From positions 1-37,014 of the forward strand of contig JAFVRR010000008.1 in assembly GCA_017504165.1 (NCBI GenBank): a stretch of 37,014 bases of DNA, in the 5' to 3' direction. The position numbers and the translations under genes are program-made. Under the pieces are notes generated by a model. It searched no databases, was not told the origin of the DNA, and saw only the letters and a list, made by a program, of their open reading frames with translations. How positions within the stretch are numbered: position 1 is the stretch's first letter; every line of letters starts with the position of its first letter. Positions 1 through 6,374 of this stretch are shown here, piece after piece. The stretch comes from Clostridia bacterium. GTDB taxonomy: Bacteria; Bacillota; Clostridia; Christensenellales; Borkfalkiaceae.

Positions 1-120
1 AACAAATTATTCATATAAAAATTAGCAATTTAATATAATATAAAGTGCGTTTTAGGGGCAAAAAGGGCAAAAAAGTATCAAAAAATGCTAATTTAATACT
101 CTTTTTTTTAAAAAACCCCC
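1..120. other. AT-rich intergenic DNA at left window edge
   Basis: No open reading frame with a ribosome site is visible. An inverted pair, AAATTAGCA at 19-27 and TGCTAATTT at 86-94, is separated by 58 nt. A T8-like run follows near 101-109 and could be part of a terminator for a gene beyond the edge. The meaning of the inverted pair is unclear and it may be chance in AT-rich DNA. Confidence 0.3.
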
Positions 121-149
121 TTTACAAATTATTTTGCATATTGTAAAAT
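121..149 (+). promoter_or_regulatory. Sigma-A type promoter of nagB
   Basis: TTTACA at 121-126, a 17-nt spacer, then TAAAAT at 144-149. Transcription would start near 156, so the upstream ATG at 156 would be leaderless, while the ATG at 195 would have a normal 5' leader. Confidence 0.7.
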
Positions 150-194
150 TATAAAGTGGAATTAAAAATTCCATATGATTTAAGGGGTAAATAT

Positions 195-980
195 ATGAAG
201 GTAATTATTAAGGAAAATTATGAAGTAATGAGTGACTGGGCGGCACAACATATTGCAGACGCCATAAATAATCACAAAGAGAATAGACCTTTCGTGTTAG
301 GTCTTCCAACAGGTTCTTCGCCACTTGGGGTTTACAAAAAACTTGTTGAAATGAACAAAGAAGGTAAAGTTTCATTTAAAAACGTAGTCACTTTTAATAT
401 GGATGAATACGTAGGCTTGCCAAAAGAACACGACCAAAGTTATTGGTATTTTATGCACGACAACTTTTTTAACCACATAGATATTCCAAAAGAAAATATC
501 AATATGTTAGATGGTATGACTGATGATTTAGAAGGCGAATGCCTTCGCTATGAAGAAAAGATTGCATCTTACGGTGGAATTGACCTATTCTTAGGTGGTT
601 GTGGTGTTGATGGACACATTGCTTTTAACGAACCGTTTACTTCATTATCTTCAAGAACAGGTGTTAGAGTGCTTACTAAAAACACTTTAATGGTAAATGC
701 GCGTTTCTTTGAAAACGACATAAACAAAGTTCCAAAAACTGCCCTATCAGTAGGGGTTGGCACCGTTTGTGATTCAAAACAAGTACTACTTTTAATTAGT
801 GGTGAAAGCAAATCACGCGCGTTAAGACATTGTGTTTCAGGTGGTGTTGACCACGCGTGGACGGTAAGCGCACTTCAAATGCACCCAGACGGAATTATCG
901 CTTGTGATGAAGAGGCTTGTGGCGAATTAAAGGTAGAAATTTATAAATACTTTAAAGAAGTTTATAAAGATGAAAAATAA
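195..980 (+). CDS. nagB: Glucosamine-6-phosphate deaminase
   Basis: Converts glucosamine-6-phosphate to fructose-6-phosphate and ammonia, feeding amino sugars into glycolysis in the cytosol. The product from this start is 261 aa, close to known NagB proteins. Visible family motifs are LPTGSSP (38-44), the Asp-Glu pair at 70-71, and the catalytic block GVDGHIAFNEP (137-147) with Asp139, His141 and Glu146. An in-frame ATG lies at 156, but AAGGGG at 182-187 sits correctly before the ATG at 195 and the promoter ends at 149, so I choose 195. The gene is alone between its own promoter and a strong terminator. No nagA is nearby. Identification is secure. Confidence 0.95.
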   Translation: MKVIIKENYEVMSDWAAQHIADAINNHKENRPFVLGLPTGSSPLGVYKKLVEMNKEGKVSFKNVVTFNMDEYVGLPKEHDQSYWYFMHDNFFNHIDIPKENINMLDGMTDDLEGECLRYEEKIASYGGIDLFLGGCGVDGHIAFNEPFTSLSSRTGVRVLTKNTLMVNARFFENDINKVPKTALSVGVGTVCDSKQVLLLISGESKSRALRHCVSGGVDHAWTVSALQMHPDGIIACDEEACGELKVEIYKYFKEVYKDEK

Positions 981-1005
981 AAAACAAAAATAAAAAGCAC
1001 TTATG

Positions 1006-1045
1006 TGGCGTAGTGATAGGGATTTATCACTACGCCATTTTGATT
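1006..1045 (+). terminator. Rho-independent terminator of nagB
   Basis: A perfect 13-bp stem (TGGCGTAGTGATA at 1006-1018 with its complement at 1025-1037) and a 6-nt loop are followed by TTTTGATTTTT. The loop and inner stem contain TAGGGATTT (1016-1024), which recurs inverted at the far side of the following island. Confidence 0.85.
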
Positions 1046-1177
1046 TTTATATAAACGGGTTTTCCGTTTGCTTTATCTCAAAATTGCAATTTGTGGCAAT
1101 TTTCTTTACCTGCTTTGATTTTCCCCAATTTTGTGGCAAAAATATTAAATAAAAAAACGGTGTTTTTTAAAAATAAA

Positions 1178-1223
1178 ATTGCAAAAACGCAATCAAAACA
1201 CTTGACAATTGCAAAATTGCAAT
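1178..1223 (+). promoter_or_regulatory. Paired operator ATTGC-N6-GCAAT
   Basis: Two identical dyads of the form ATTGC-N6-GCAAT lie at 1178-1193 and 1208-1223, exactly 30 bp apart, which is about three helical turns. The second fills the spacer between the -35 and -10 boxes. AATTGCAATT also occurs upstream at 1082-1091. These are most likely binding sites for the XRE repressor encoded just downstream (inference). Confidence 0.6.
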
Positions 1224-1230
1224 TTATAAT
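1202..1230 (+). promoter_or_regulatory. Consensus promoter of the XRE-peptidase pair
   Basis: TTGACA at 1202-1207, a 17-nt spacer and TATAAT at 1225-1230 match the consensus at every position. The spacer is occupied by a dyad, so the promoter should be strong but tightly repressible. Confidence 0.85.
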
Positions 1231-1271
1231 ATAATTAAGTTGATGTTATTTAGTAAAAGGAGGAACTAATA

Positions 1272-1583
1272 ATGTCGTGGAGAGAAAAGGTTTTATATGA
1301 AATGAAAAAGCAAAACATAGGTCAAAAAGATTTGGCTAAATTAAGTGGGGTAACAGAGAGTTCAGTGTCAAGATATTTACATAGCGACAAAAAACCTAGA
1401 TTAGATATAATTATAAATTTTGCAAAGGCATTAAACTTAAAAACAGAATACTTACTTGAAGAAGATAACAATGCTGTTTCTTCGTATACTAATATTGCAA
1501 CGGCGGTAGCGAGATATGGCAATGACCTAACCCCTGATGAAAAGAATCGTTTAATCGCTCTTATTTTGGGAAAGGGGGATTAA
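1272..1583 (+). CDS. XRE-family helix-turn-helix repressor
   Basis: A 103-aa protein with an N-terminal lambda-Cro/XRE helix-turn-helix at about residues 16-38 (IGQKDLAKLSGVTESSVSRY region) and a short C-terminal extension that could mediate dimerisation or be the cleavage target of the peptidase. The ribosome site is AAAGGAGG just before the ATG. Its stop codon overlaps the start of the next gene (TAATG), so the two are translationally coupled. This arrangement matches ImmR-ImmA pairs of ICEBs1-like elements and phages, in which the peptidase inactivates the repressor. It probably represses its own promoter through the ATTGC-N6-GCAAT dyads. Confidence 0.85.
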   Translation: MSWREKVLYEMKKQNIGQKDLAKLSGVTESSVSRYLHSDKKPRLDIIINFAKALNLKTEYLLEEDNNAVSSYTNIATAVARYGNDLTPDEKNRLIALILGKGD

Positions 1584-2164
1584 TGTATAGAAACGGGTTA
1601 GAATATGATGAAATGGCTAAAAAAGTTATTGATATTTATTTAGATTATAATATCAAAACTTTTCCTATAAACGTAAATCAAGTTTGTCAAAAAATGCAAA
1701 TTGCACTGATTCCTTATTCTTTTTATCAATCCCCAAGCAGAGAATTGTTAAAGAAAGAATCAATGTCAAGTTTTTATGTTAAACCTACGATAAGTAATCC
1801 AGCAACTATATTATATAATGACGATATAGGCGAAGTTGGTTCATTAGGGAATATTAGACGAAATATAATGCACGAAGTTAAGCATTACGTCTGCGAAGAT
1901 ACGCAAGACAATCCTGATGATGATTTGGCAGATTACTTTGGAAAATACTTTTTAGCGCCGATACCATATTTAGTAGTAAAGGGAATTGATAATTGCAATG
2001 ATATAATGTCTATTTTTGGTGTAGATGAAGAAATGGCTAGTTATATTTGTAAAAATATAAGAAATCGAAAGAAAAAACACGGTTCTAAAATTTTTGATTA
2101 TGAACTTCCGCTGTTAAAGCATTTATTAGGCAATTATTATAATTACTATATGAATAGACTATAA
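1583..2164 (+). CDS. ImmA/IrrE-family metallopeptidase
   Basis: A 193-aa protein of the zinc peptidase family M78. The HExxH motif is HEVKH at residues 97-101, followed by an acidic stretch and DLADYFGKYFLAP (114-126), which has the shape of the third-ligand helix in this family. In ImmA and IrrE/PprI the peptidase cleaves a partner XRE repressor after a stress or mating signal. Here the partner is almost certainly the overlapping upstream gene. The start ATG overlaps the preceding stop by one base. No phage structural, integrase or conjugation gene is nearby, so the pair seems to regulate a small accessory island rather than a complete mobile element. Confidence 0.85.
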   Translation: MYRNGLEYDEMAKKVIDIYLDYNIKTFPINVNQVCQKMQIALIPYSFYQSPSRELLKKESMSSFYVKPTISNPATILYNDDIGEVGSLGNIRRNIMHEVKHYVCEDTQDNPDDDLADYFGKYFLAPIPYLVVKGIDNCNDIMSIFGVDEEMASYICKNIRNRKKKHGSKIFDYELPLLKHLLGNYYNYYMNRL

Positions 2165-2179
2165 AATTAAAATATACAC

Positions 2180-2255
2180 AAAGAAAAAGCACTTAACAGT
2201 TGCTGGAACAACTATTAAGTGCTAGTGAAATGTATTGCTACATCTCAGATTTGTA
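2180..2255 (-). ncRNA. Putative small RNA, about 75 nt
   Basis: Read on the minus strand, a consensus promoter (2289 down to 2261) is followed by a short transcript with a small hairpin (ATGTA-loop-TACAT, 2230-2243) and then a terminator. The terminator has a 15-bp stem with one mismatch between 2188-2202 and 2209-2223, a 6-nt loop and TTTTCTTT at 2187-2180. Nothing within it has a ribosome site or usable reading frame. On the plus strand the same hairpin is not followed by a T-run, so the signal is directional. It could act against readthrough mRNA of the island, or in trans. No known RNA family is recognised. Confidence 0.65.
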
Positions 2256-2260
2256 AAAGT

Positions 2261-2289
2261 AGTATAACATTTCCTAAAATTTGTGTCAA
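2261..2289 (-). promoter_or_regulatory. Consensus minus-strand promoter of the small RNA
   Basis: On the minus strand TTGACA (2289-2284), a 17-nt spacer and TATACT (2266-2261). The start point would be near 2255. No annotated gene lies downstream on this strand before the terminator, so the promoter serves a short RNA. Confidence 0.75.
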
Positions 2290-2296
2290 GTATATT

Positions 2297-2326
2297 TTGA
2301 CGCCAACCAAAGGTTGAGATTAATAT
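2297..2326 (+). promoter_or_regulatory. Possible promoter of the DUF4417-toxin genes
   Basis: TTGACG at 2297-2302 and TAATAT at 2321-2326 with an 18-nt spacer. The inverted repeat CAACC-AAAG-GTTG lies in the spacer (2305-2315). The start point would fall close to the ribosome site AAGGAGGTG (2332-2340), leaving almost no leader. An alternative is TTGTAA (2251) with TAAAAT (2275-2280), or readthrough from upstream. Confidence 0.35.
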
Positions 2327-2344
2327 TTTTTAAGGAGGTGTTAT

Positions 2345-3013
2345 ATGAACACTCTTTTAACTCTGCCAAAATTGGCGGGAAAAGACGTTTTTAACTCGTT
2401 TTTAGTTAGAAACGCAACGTATGACGGGAAAGAAGAAATACCCCGAATTACGACTAGTAACTTGATACCCGAAAAGGTCATAACCTTTTCAAAAGCCAGA
2501 AGCAAACAAGAATTTGACTCGTGGATTCATTTTTACGAACACGATAGTGTTTTTGAATGTTTTTGGAATAACCCACAAAAATATTTGCCTATTATAAAGC
2601 AATATAAGGGAATTATATCTCCCGATTATAGTTTATACTATGATATGCCTTTATGTATGCAAATATGGAATACATATCGTGGTAAAGCTTTAGCCCATTG
2701 GCTACAAGAAAATGGTGTAGAAGTAATACCCAACGTCCGTTGGGGAGATGAACGCACTTTTGAACTTGCGTGTTATGGGGTGGAGAGTGGTAAGACCATA
2801 GCAGTTGGCACACACGGTTGTATTAAAACTGTTGAAGGTAGAAATATGTTTATTGCAGGGTTTGACTATGTGATAAACAAATTAAAACCTAAAACAGTTA
2901 TCGTCTATGGGCGTATGCCAGATAGAATTTTTAATTTGGCGAAAATGCAGGGTATAGAACTAATACCGTTTGAAAGCGAATTTAGTTTATCTCACCCAAA
3001 GGAGGTAAACTAA
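2345..3013 (+). CDS. DUF4417-like protein of the toxin island
   Basis: A 222-aa soluble protein resembling the DUF4417 family of phage, plasmid and accessory-island proteins of unknown function. Matching features are the N-terminal IP-R-T-S-N-IP segment (about 32-43), SKA and HFYEHD (about 49-68), DYSLYYDMP followed by QIWNTYR (about 98-113), and NVRWGD...AVGTHGC (about 131-157). It has a near-perfect ribosome site (AAGGAGGTG). One base separates its stop from the next start, and GGAGGT near its end serves the toxin gene, so the two are made together. Whether it acts on DNA, RNA or the toxin is unknown. The family assignment is from memory of its motifs, without a database search. Confidence 0.65.
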   Translation: MNTLLTLPKLAGKDVFNSFLVRNATYDGKEEIPRITTSNLIPEKVITFSKARSKQEFDSWIHFYEHDSVFECFWNNPQKYLPIIKQYKGIISPDYSLYYDMPLCMQIWNTYRGKALAHWLQENGVEVIPNVRWGDERTFELACYGVESGKTIAVGTHGCIKTVEGRNMFIAGFDYVINKLKPKTVIVYGRMPDRIFNLAKMQGIELIPFESEFSLSHPKEVN

Positions 3014-3014
3014 T

Positions 3015-3518
3015 ATGGGTGCAGGTTATAAAGGTGGCTTTGGTCATACAAACGGTGAAAAAACCCATCAAAAGAATTTAGAAACAACAAAAAAATCTTC
3101 TACTAGTTTAGTTGATAAGAATATTGTTTCTGAAATGGAAAGAAACAAAATTAAATTCACTAAAGAAGATTTGATTTTTACGACAAAAGATAAAACAGGA
3201 CAACTTATCTTTTTAGAAAAAGGGAACAGTAGTGCTGGGTTAAAGCACATAGAACAACGACATACTAAAGATTTCGTGGAAAAACATAAAATACAAGCGT
3301 CGCAAGTATCAAAGCACATTCATTCCGTTTTTACACAAGGAGATTTGGAATATTCTAGGACAACTGTAAAGAAAGGGAAAGAAGGCTTTGAGCGTTTGTA
3401 TAAATATAAAGGGAAATATTATTTGTTGTCAGGTGTTGGAACAAATGGTTTTGTAGTTTCAGCGTATCCTTTAGATGACAAAACTGCCAAACAACATATA
3501 AGGAGATATAAAAAATGA
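3015..3518 (+). CDS. EndoU/BECR-type nuclease toxin
   Basis: A 167-aa basic protein. It starts with a Gly-rich linker-like stretch (MGAGYKGGFG, 1-10), as often seen just before polymorphic-toxin domains. Residues about 60-155 resemble the bacterial EndoU / Barnase-EndoU-ColicinE5/D-RelE fold: GLKHIEQRH (75-83, with His78 and His83), a Val-rich helix, an ERLYKYKGKYYLL strand pair and the closing NGFVVSAYPL (144-153), close to the EndoU 'G-I-V-T-A-Y-P' ending. Such domains cut RNA, often tRNA. There is no signal peptide, LXG or other delivery domain. It is followed at once by an overlapping acidic gene, as expected for toxin and immunity. The exact substrate is unknown. Confidence 0.65.
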   Translation: MGAGYKGGFGHTNGEKTHQKNLETTKKSSTSLVDKNIVSEMERNKIKFTKEDLIFTTKDKTGQLIFLEKGNSSAGLKHIEQRHTKDFVEKHKIQASQVSKHIHSVFTQGDLEYSRTTVKKGKEGFERLYKYKGKYYLLSGVGTNGFVVSAYPLDDKTAKQHIRRYKK

Positions 3519-3844
3519 GAGAAAAAATTAAATTAATGTTTGATTATCTTCAGGGCGCAATTTGGACTAGCGATATAGAAACAGGCGAACCTCTTACTGG
3601 GATAGATATTGTAGATAAAGATGCTATTATAATTAAAATAAATTATGAAATGGCTGATATGTATTCGTCATATTATGAATTTGATTCACATGATGAGGCT
3701 TGTTGGTTTAATAAAGAAAAGCAGATAGAGGACAAACCTAAAATGCTTGAATTGTTATCTAAACTTAAAACACGCCTTAATGAAATCAATGATGGTTCTT
3801 TTGAAATTGAAGATTTAATTACTCCAGAATACGAAAAGTTATAA
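3515..3844 (+). CDS. Probable immunity protein for the nuclease toxin
   Basis: A 109-aa acidic protein whose ATG overlaps the toxin stop (ATGA), with AAGGAGA inside the toxin end as ribosome site. The sequence has the look of CdiI-type RNase-toxin immunity proteins (IDIVD, then YSSYYEFDSHDEACWF at about 49-64, then a Lys/Leu helix), but this recollection is not a verified hit. Small size, acidity against a basic toxin, and direct coupling all argue that it binds and blocks the toxin. Alternatively it may be an unrelated accessory protein of the island. Confidence 0.6.
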   Translation: MREKIKLMFDYLQGAIWTSDIETGEPLTGIDIVDKDAIIIKINYEMADMYSSYYEFDSHDEACWFNKEKQIEDKPKMLELLSKLKTRLNEINDGSFEIEDLITPEYEKL

Positions 3845-3852
3845 GGTATAAT

Positions 3853-4212
3853 ATGAATAAAGAATTAGTTCAAAAATTAGTAAATTGTGAAATATCGTGG
3901 AGTGAATTTTCTTCTATTGAAAAATGCAGTTCTTATTTAATAGAATTAGATGATACTATTATAAATATTGATACTATTATTGTTGGTAAAGCAATTCAAT
4001 GTTGTTTAGACAATGAATACACTATGCAAGATTTATTAGATTGGGCAAATGTAGTAAGATTTTCTGACATTTTCTTGGTTAATGAAGATTGTAGAGATTG
4101 TGTAATTAGTATTTTAGATAGAATTGAAGAATCAGATGAAGAAGGAAGCGAATTATCTAATAACGATTTATTGTTAATGATTGATAGGTTAAATAAAAAC
4201 GAAGAGTGGTAA
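3853..4212 (+). CDS. Second small acidic protein, possible immunity
   Basis: A 119-aa strongly acidic protein rich in Asp, Glu, Ile and Leu, with predicted mostly helical content and no membrane segment. It begins 8 nt after the preceding stop, with AAGG just upstream, and it ends before a strong terminator, so it closes the operon. Features are DDTIINIDTIIVGKAIQCC (about 34-52) and DLLDWANVVRFSDIF (about 61-75). I do not recognise a characterised family. Its position suggests a second immunity protein or one acquired from a related toxin, which is common in polymorphic toxin loci. Confidence 0.55.
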   Translation: MNKELVQKLVNCEISWSEFSSIEKCSSYLIELDDTIINIDTIIVGKAIQCCLDNEYTMQDLLDWANVVRFSDIFLVNEDCRDCVISILDRIEESDEEGSELSNNDLLLMIDRLNKNEEW

Positions 4213-4227
4213 AAATGTTGAATAATT

Positions 4228-4266
4228 AAAGTGGTTTGTTAAAAAATTTAACAAACCACTTTTTGT
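4228..4266 (+). terminator. Strong terminator closing the toxin island
   Basis: A perfect 16-bp stem (4228-4243 with 4247-4262), 3-nt A loop and a T-rich tail. It ends the immunity gene transcript and isolates the island from the MATE gene. Confidence 0.85.
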
Positions 4267-4344
4267 TTATTTAGTTTTAATAAAATCCCTATGACTATTA
4301 CGGTTACCTCAAGCGTTTTTGTTTTATTACAAAGTAATAAATTC
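4267..4344. other. Island edge with orphan terminator arm
   Basis: It contains AAATCCCTA (4278-4286), the inverted match of TAGGGATTT at 1016-1024. It also contains CTCAAGCGTTTTT (4308-4320), identical to the 3' arm and T-run of two complete terminators in this window (5800-5829, 15563-15596), but with no matching CGCTTGAG arm upstream. It may mark where inserted DNA replaced the other arm. Confidence 0.4.
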
Positions 4345-4373
4345 TTGACAATATTATACGTTTTTGTTATATT
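4345..4373 (+). promoter_or_regulatory. Promoter of the MATE transporter gene
   Basis: TTGACA at 4345-4350, 17-nt spacer, TATATT at 4368-4373. The leader to the ATG is about 27 nt. Confidence 0.7.
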
Positions 4374-4405
4374 GTTAAAGTTAAATAAAGATATTATGGT
4401 GTAAA

Positions 4406-5779
4406 ATGCAGTCTACAAAAACGTTATCTAAAGATTTTACCAAAGGAAATATTGCAAAGCAGTTATTGTGGTTTTCACTTCCATTTATGGCGTCTAACGC
4501 TTTGCAAGTTTTATATAGCACTATAGATATGATAGTTGTTGGCGCCTTCGTTGGTACTTACGGGCTTTCGGCGGTATCTCAAGCAAGCCAAATTATAAAC
4601 TTTGCAACGATGGTGTGTTTAGGTTTTTCTAACGCGGGGCAAGTATTATTAGGTCAAGCATACGGCGCGAGCAAGCGTAAAGAAATGAACGATATTATAG
4701 GCACTCTATTTATTTTTATATGCGCTATTTCGTTAGTTTTTTCTATGGTTATGCTATTTGGGCAAAACTTGATTTTAAAACTAATTAAAATGCCTGTCGA
4801 GTCGTTTGAAATGGCAAGAGAATATTTAGTTATTTGCGCAATTGGTTTTATATTCACAGCAGGGTATAACCTCGTTTCAGCAATACTTCGCGGTATGGGC
4901 GATTCTAAAAGGCCGTTTATTTTCATAGGTATAGCGTCGGTCGTCAACTTAGTACTTGACCTTTTATTTACGGGTCTACTCGGTTGGGGTGTTGCGGGCG
5001 CTGCTTGGGCTACTATTATAGGACAAGCCGTTTCTTTTATTTTTTCCGTATTTTATTTAATAAAGAAAAAAGAAGAGTTTGGGTTTGACTTCAAAAGGGA
5101 AAGTTTTATACCAAACAAAAAATATTTAGGTATGATAACTACCGTTGGAACGCCTATGGCAATCCAATCGGGGTTTATAAATATTTCAATGCTTTTCGTT
5201 AACTCTATGATAAATGACGTTGGCGTCGTGGCGTCGGCAACTTTCGGCGTAGGTGTTAGAATTGACGATATCGTCAATAAAATTTGTATGGGTATACAGT
5301 ATGCCGCCGTTCCTATAGTTAGCCAAAATATTGGCTCTAAAAAGTACGACAGGGTAAAACAAACGGTGCATTTTGCTTGGATTTATTCAATAATCCTTAC
5401 AATTTTATTTATGGTATTATACTTAACGCTTGGCAAACAATTATTTATGATTTTTGACGATAATCCTGCCGTTCACGAAATGTCATCAGAGTTTATAAGC
5501 GCAATACTATGGATGTTCCCTGCATTTGCGTTAATGCGCGGTAGCGGTGCTCTTATTCAAGGTATGGGGCACGCTAAATTCGGAATGGTTCTCTCTATAC
5601 TTGACGGCGTAGTTTTAAGAATAGGTTTAAGTTGGCTTTTAGGAATATATTGTGGTTTAGGTTTTTACGGTTTCGTTTTAGGTTACGGTTTAGCGCCTTA
5701 CGGCTACGCTATACCAAGTACGATTTATTTCATGTCTGGCAAATGGAAGAAGAGAAAAGCATTAGCAGACGATATTTAA
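4406..5779 (+). CDS. MATE-family multidrug/Na+ efflux transporter
   Basis: A 457-aa integral membrane protein with about twelve hydrophobic helices, the usual MATE length and topology. The N-terminal GNIAKQLLWFSLPFMASNALQ and the following STIDMIVVGAFVG (roughly 14-50) are typical of MATE transporters, which export cationic drugs or metabolites in exchange for Na+ or H+. The start has only a weak ribosome site (GGTG at about 4398), but no better in-frame ATG precedes the first helix. It has its own promoter and a terminator shared with the convergent ppa gene. The substrate cannot be predicted. Confidence 0.9.
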   Translation: MQSTKTLSKDFTKGNIAKQLLWFSLPFMASNALQVLYSTIDMIVVGAFVGTYGLSAVSQASQIINFATMVCLGFSNAGQVLLGQAYGASKRKEMNDIIGTLFIFICAISLVFSMVMLFGQNLILKLIKMPVESFEMAREYLVICAIGFIFTAGYNLVSAILRGMGDSKRPFIFIGIASVVNLVLDLLFTGLLGWGVAGAAWATIIGQAVSFIFSVFYLIKKKEEFGFDFKRESFIPNKKYLGMITTVGTPMAIQSGFINISMLFVNSMINDVGVVASATFGVGVRIDDIVNKICMGIQYAAVPIVSQNIGSKKYDRVKQTVHFAWIYSIILTILFMVLYLTLGKQLFMIFDDNPAVHEMSSEFISAILWMFPAFALMRGSGALIQGMGHAKFGMVLSILDGVVLRIGLSWLLGIYCGLGFYGFVLGYGLAPYGYAIPSTIYFMSGKWKKRKALADDI

Positions 5780-5799
5780 ACGTGGCATAGCCATAAATT

Positions 5800-5829
5800 A
5801 AAAACGCTTGAGATATCTCAAGCGTTTTT
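5800..5829. terminator. Bidirectional terminator between MATE and ppa
   Basis: A perfect palindrome of 30 bp, with arms AAAAACGCTTGAGAT (5800-5814) and its complement (5815-5829). T-runs lie on the 3' side for both strands. It serves two convergent genes. The core is nearly the same as the terminator at 15563-15596. Confidence 0.85.
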
Positions 5830-5831
5830 TA

Positions 5832-6365
5832 TTATTTTTTTTTGTATTTGTTTTTATAGTTTTCTATATTTTGTAAAATGGTGTTTCTTGCCATTTCGTG
5901 CGAACTAACCCTTAAAACGTGTACGATTTTATTTTCAAGTTTCTTGTAAACTGATAAAAAGTGTTTAAGTTCGTCAATAATATGAGTAGGAAGTTCGCAA
6001 ATATCGGTATAGCCGTTATATTGTGGGTCGCCAAAGGGGATTGCGATAATTTTCTCATCCGTTTCGTCGTTATCCGTCATAAATACCACGCCGATAGGGT
6101 AACATCTAACCAAACTCATTTTTTCGATAGGTTGGCTACATAATACGAAAACGTCAAGCGGGTCGCCGTCACCCGATAAAGTTCTTGGGATAAACCCGTA
6201 GTTCATAGGGTAGTGGGTACTCGTATATAAAACTCTGTCGAGAATAATAAGCCCAGTTTCTTTATCTAATTCGTATTTGTTTTTAGAGCCTTGCTCAATT
6301 TCTATACAGGCAATAAAATCATCTGGCATAATTCTGTTTGGGTTAATGTCGTGTAAAATGTTCAT
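5832..6365 (-). CDS. ppa: Inorganic pyrophosphatase (soluble, family I)
   Basis: Hydrolyses pyrophosphate released by biosynthetic reactions, a cytosolic housekeeping role. At 177 aa it has the length of family I enzymes. The signature DGDPLD is at 66-71, with Asp66, Asp68 and Asp71 as metal ligands. Lys30, Glu32, Arg44 and Tyr56 fit the known substrate-binding positions. A clear AAGGAGA precedes the ATG. It is last in a minus-strand run after the mreB-like gene (9-nt gap), so probably co-transcribed from the promoter near 9208-9237. The lineage also has ppdK in this window, which can generate or use pyrophosphate. Confidence 0.93.
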   Translation of the reverse strand: MNILHDINPNRIMPDDFIACIEIEQGSKNKYELDKETGLIILDRVLYTSTHYPMNYGFIPRTLSGDGDPLDVFVLCSQPIEKMSLVRCYPIGVVFMTDNDETDEKIIAIPFGDPQYNGYTDICELPTHIIDELKHFLSVYKKLENKIVHVLRVSSHEMARNTILQNIENYKNKYKKK

Positions 6366-6374
6366 AAATTCTCC

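Noticed and set aside
1..120. Structured RNA at the left edge based on a 9-bp inverted pair
   Set aside because: The arms are far apart in AT-rich DNA and no further pairing supports a fold.
156..194. Upstream in-frame ATG for nagB
   Set aside because: It would sit at the transcription start without a ribosome site. The ATG at 195 has AAGGGG at the right distance and gives the usual NagB N-terminus.
2229..2256. Eight-codon plus-strand frame opposite the small RNA
   Set aside because: No ribosome site and no coding signal; a toxin peptide of a type I system could not be supported.
1583..4212. Complete ICE or prophage
   Set aside because: ImmR/ImmA-like genes are present, but there is no integrase, relaxase, replication or structural gene.
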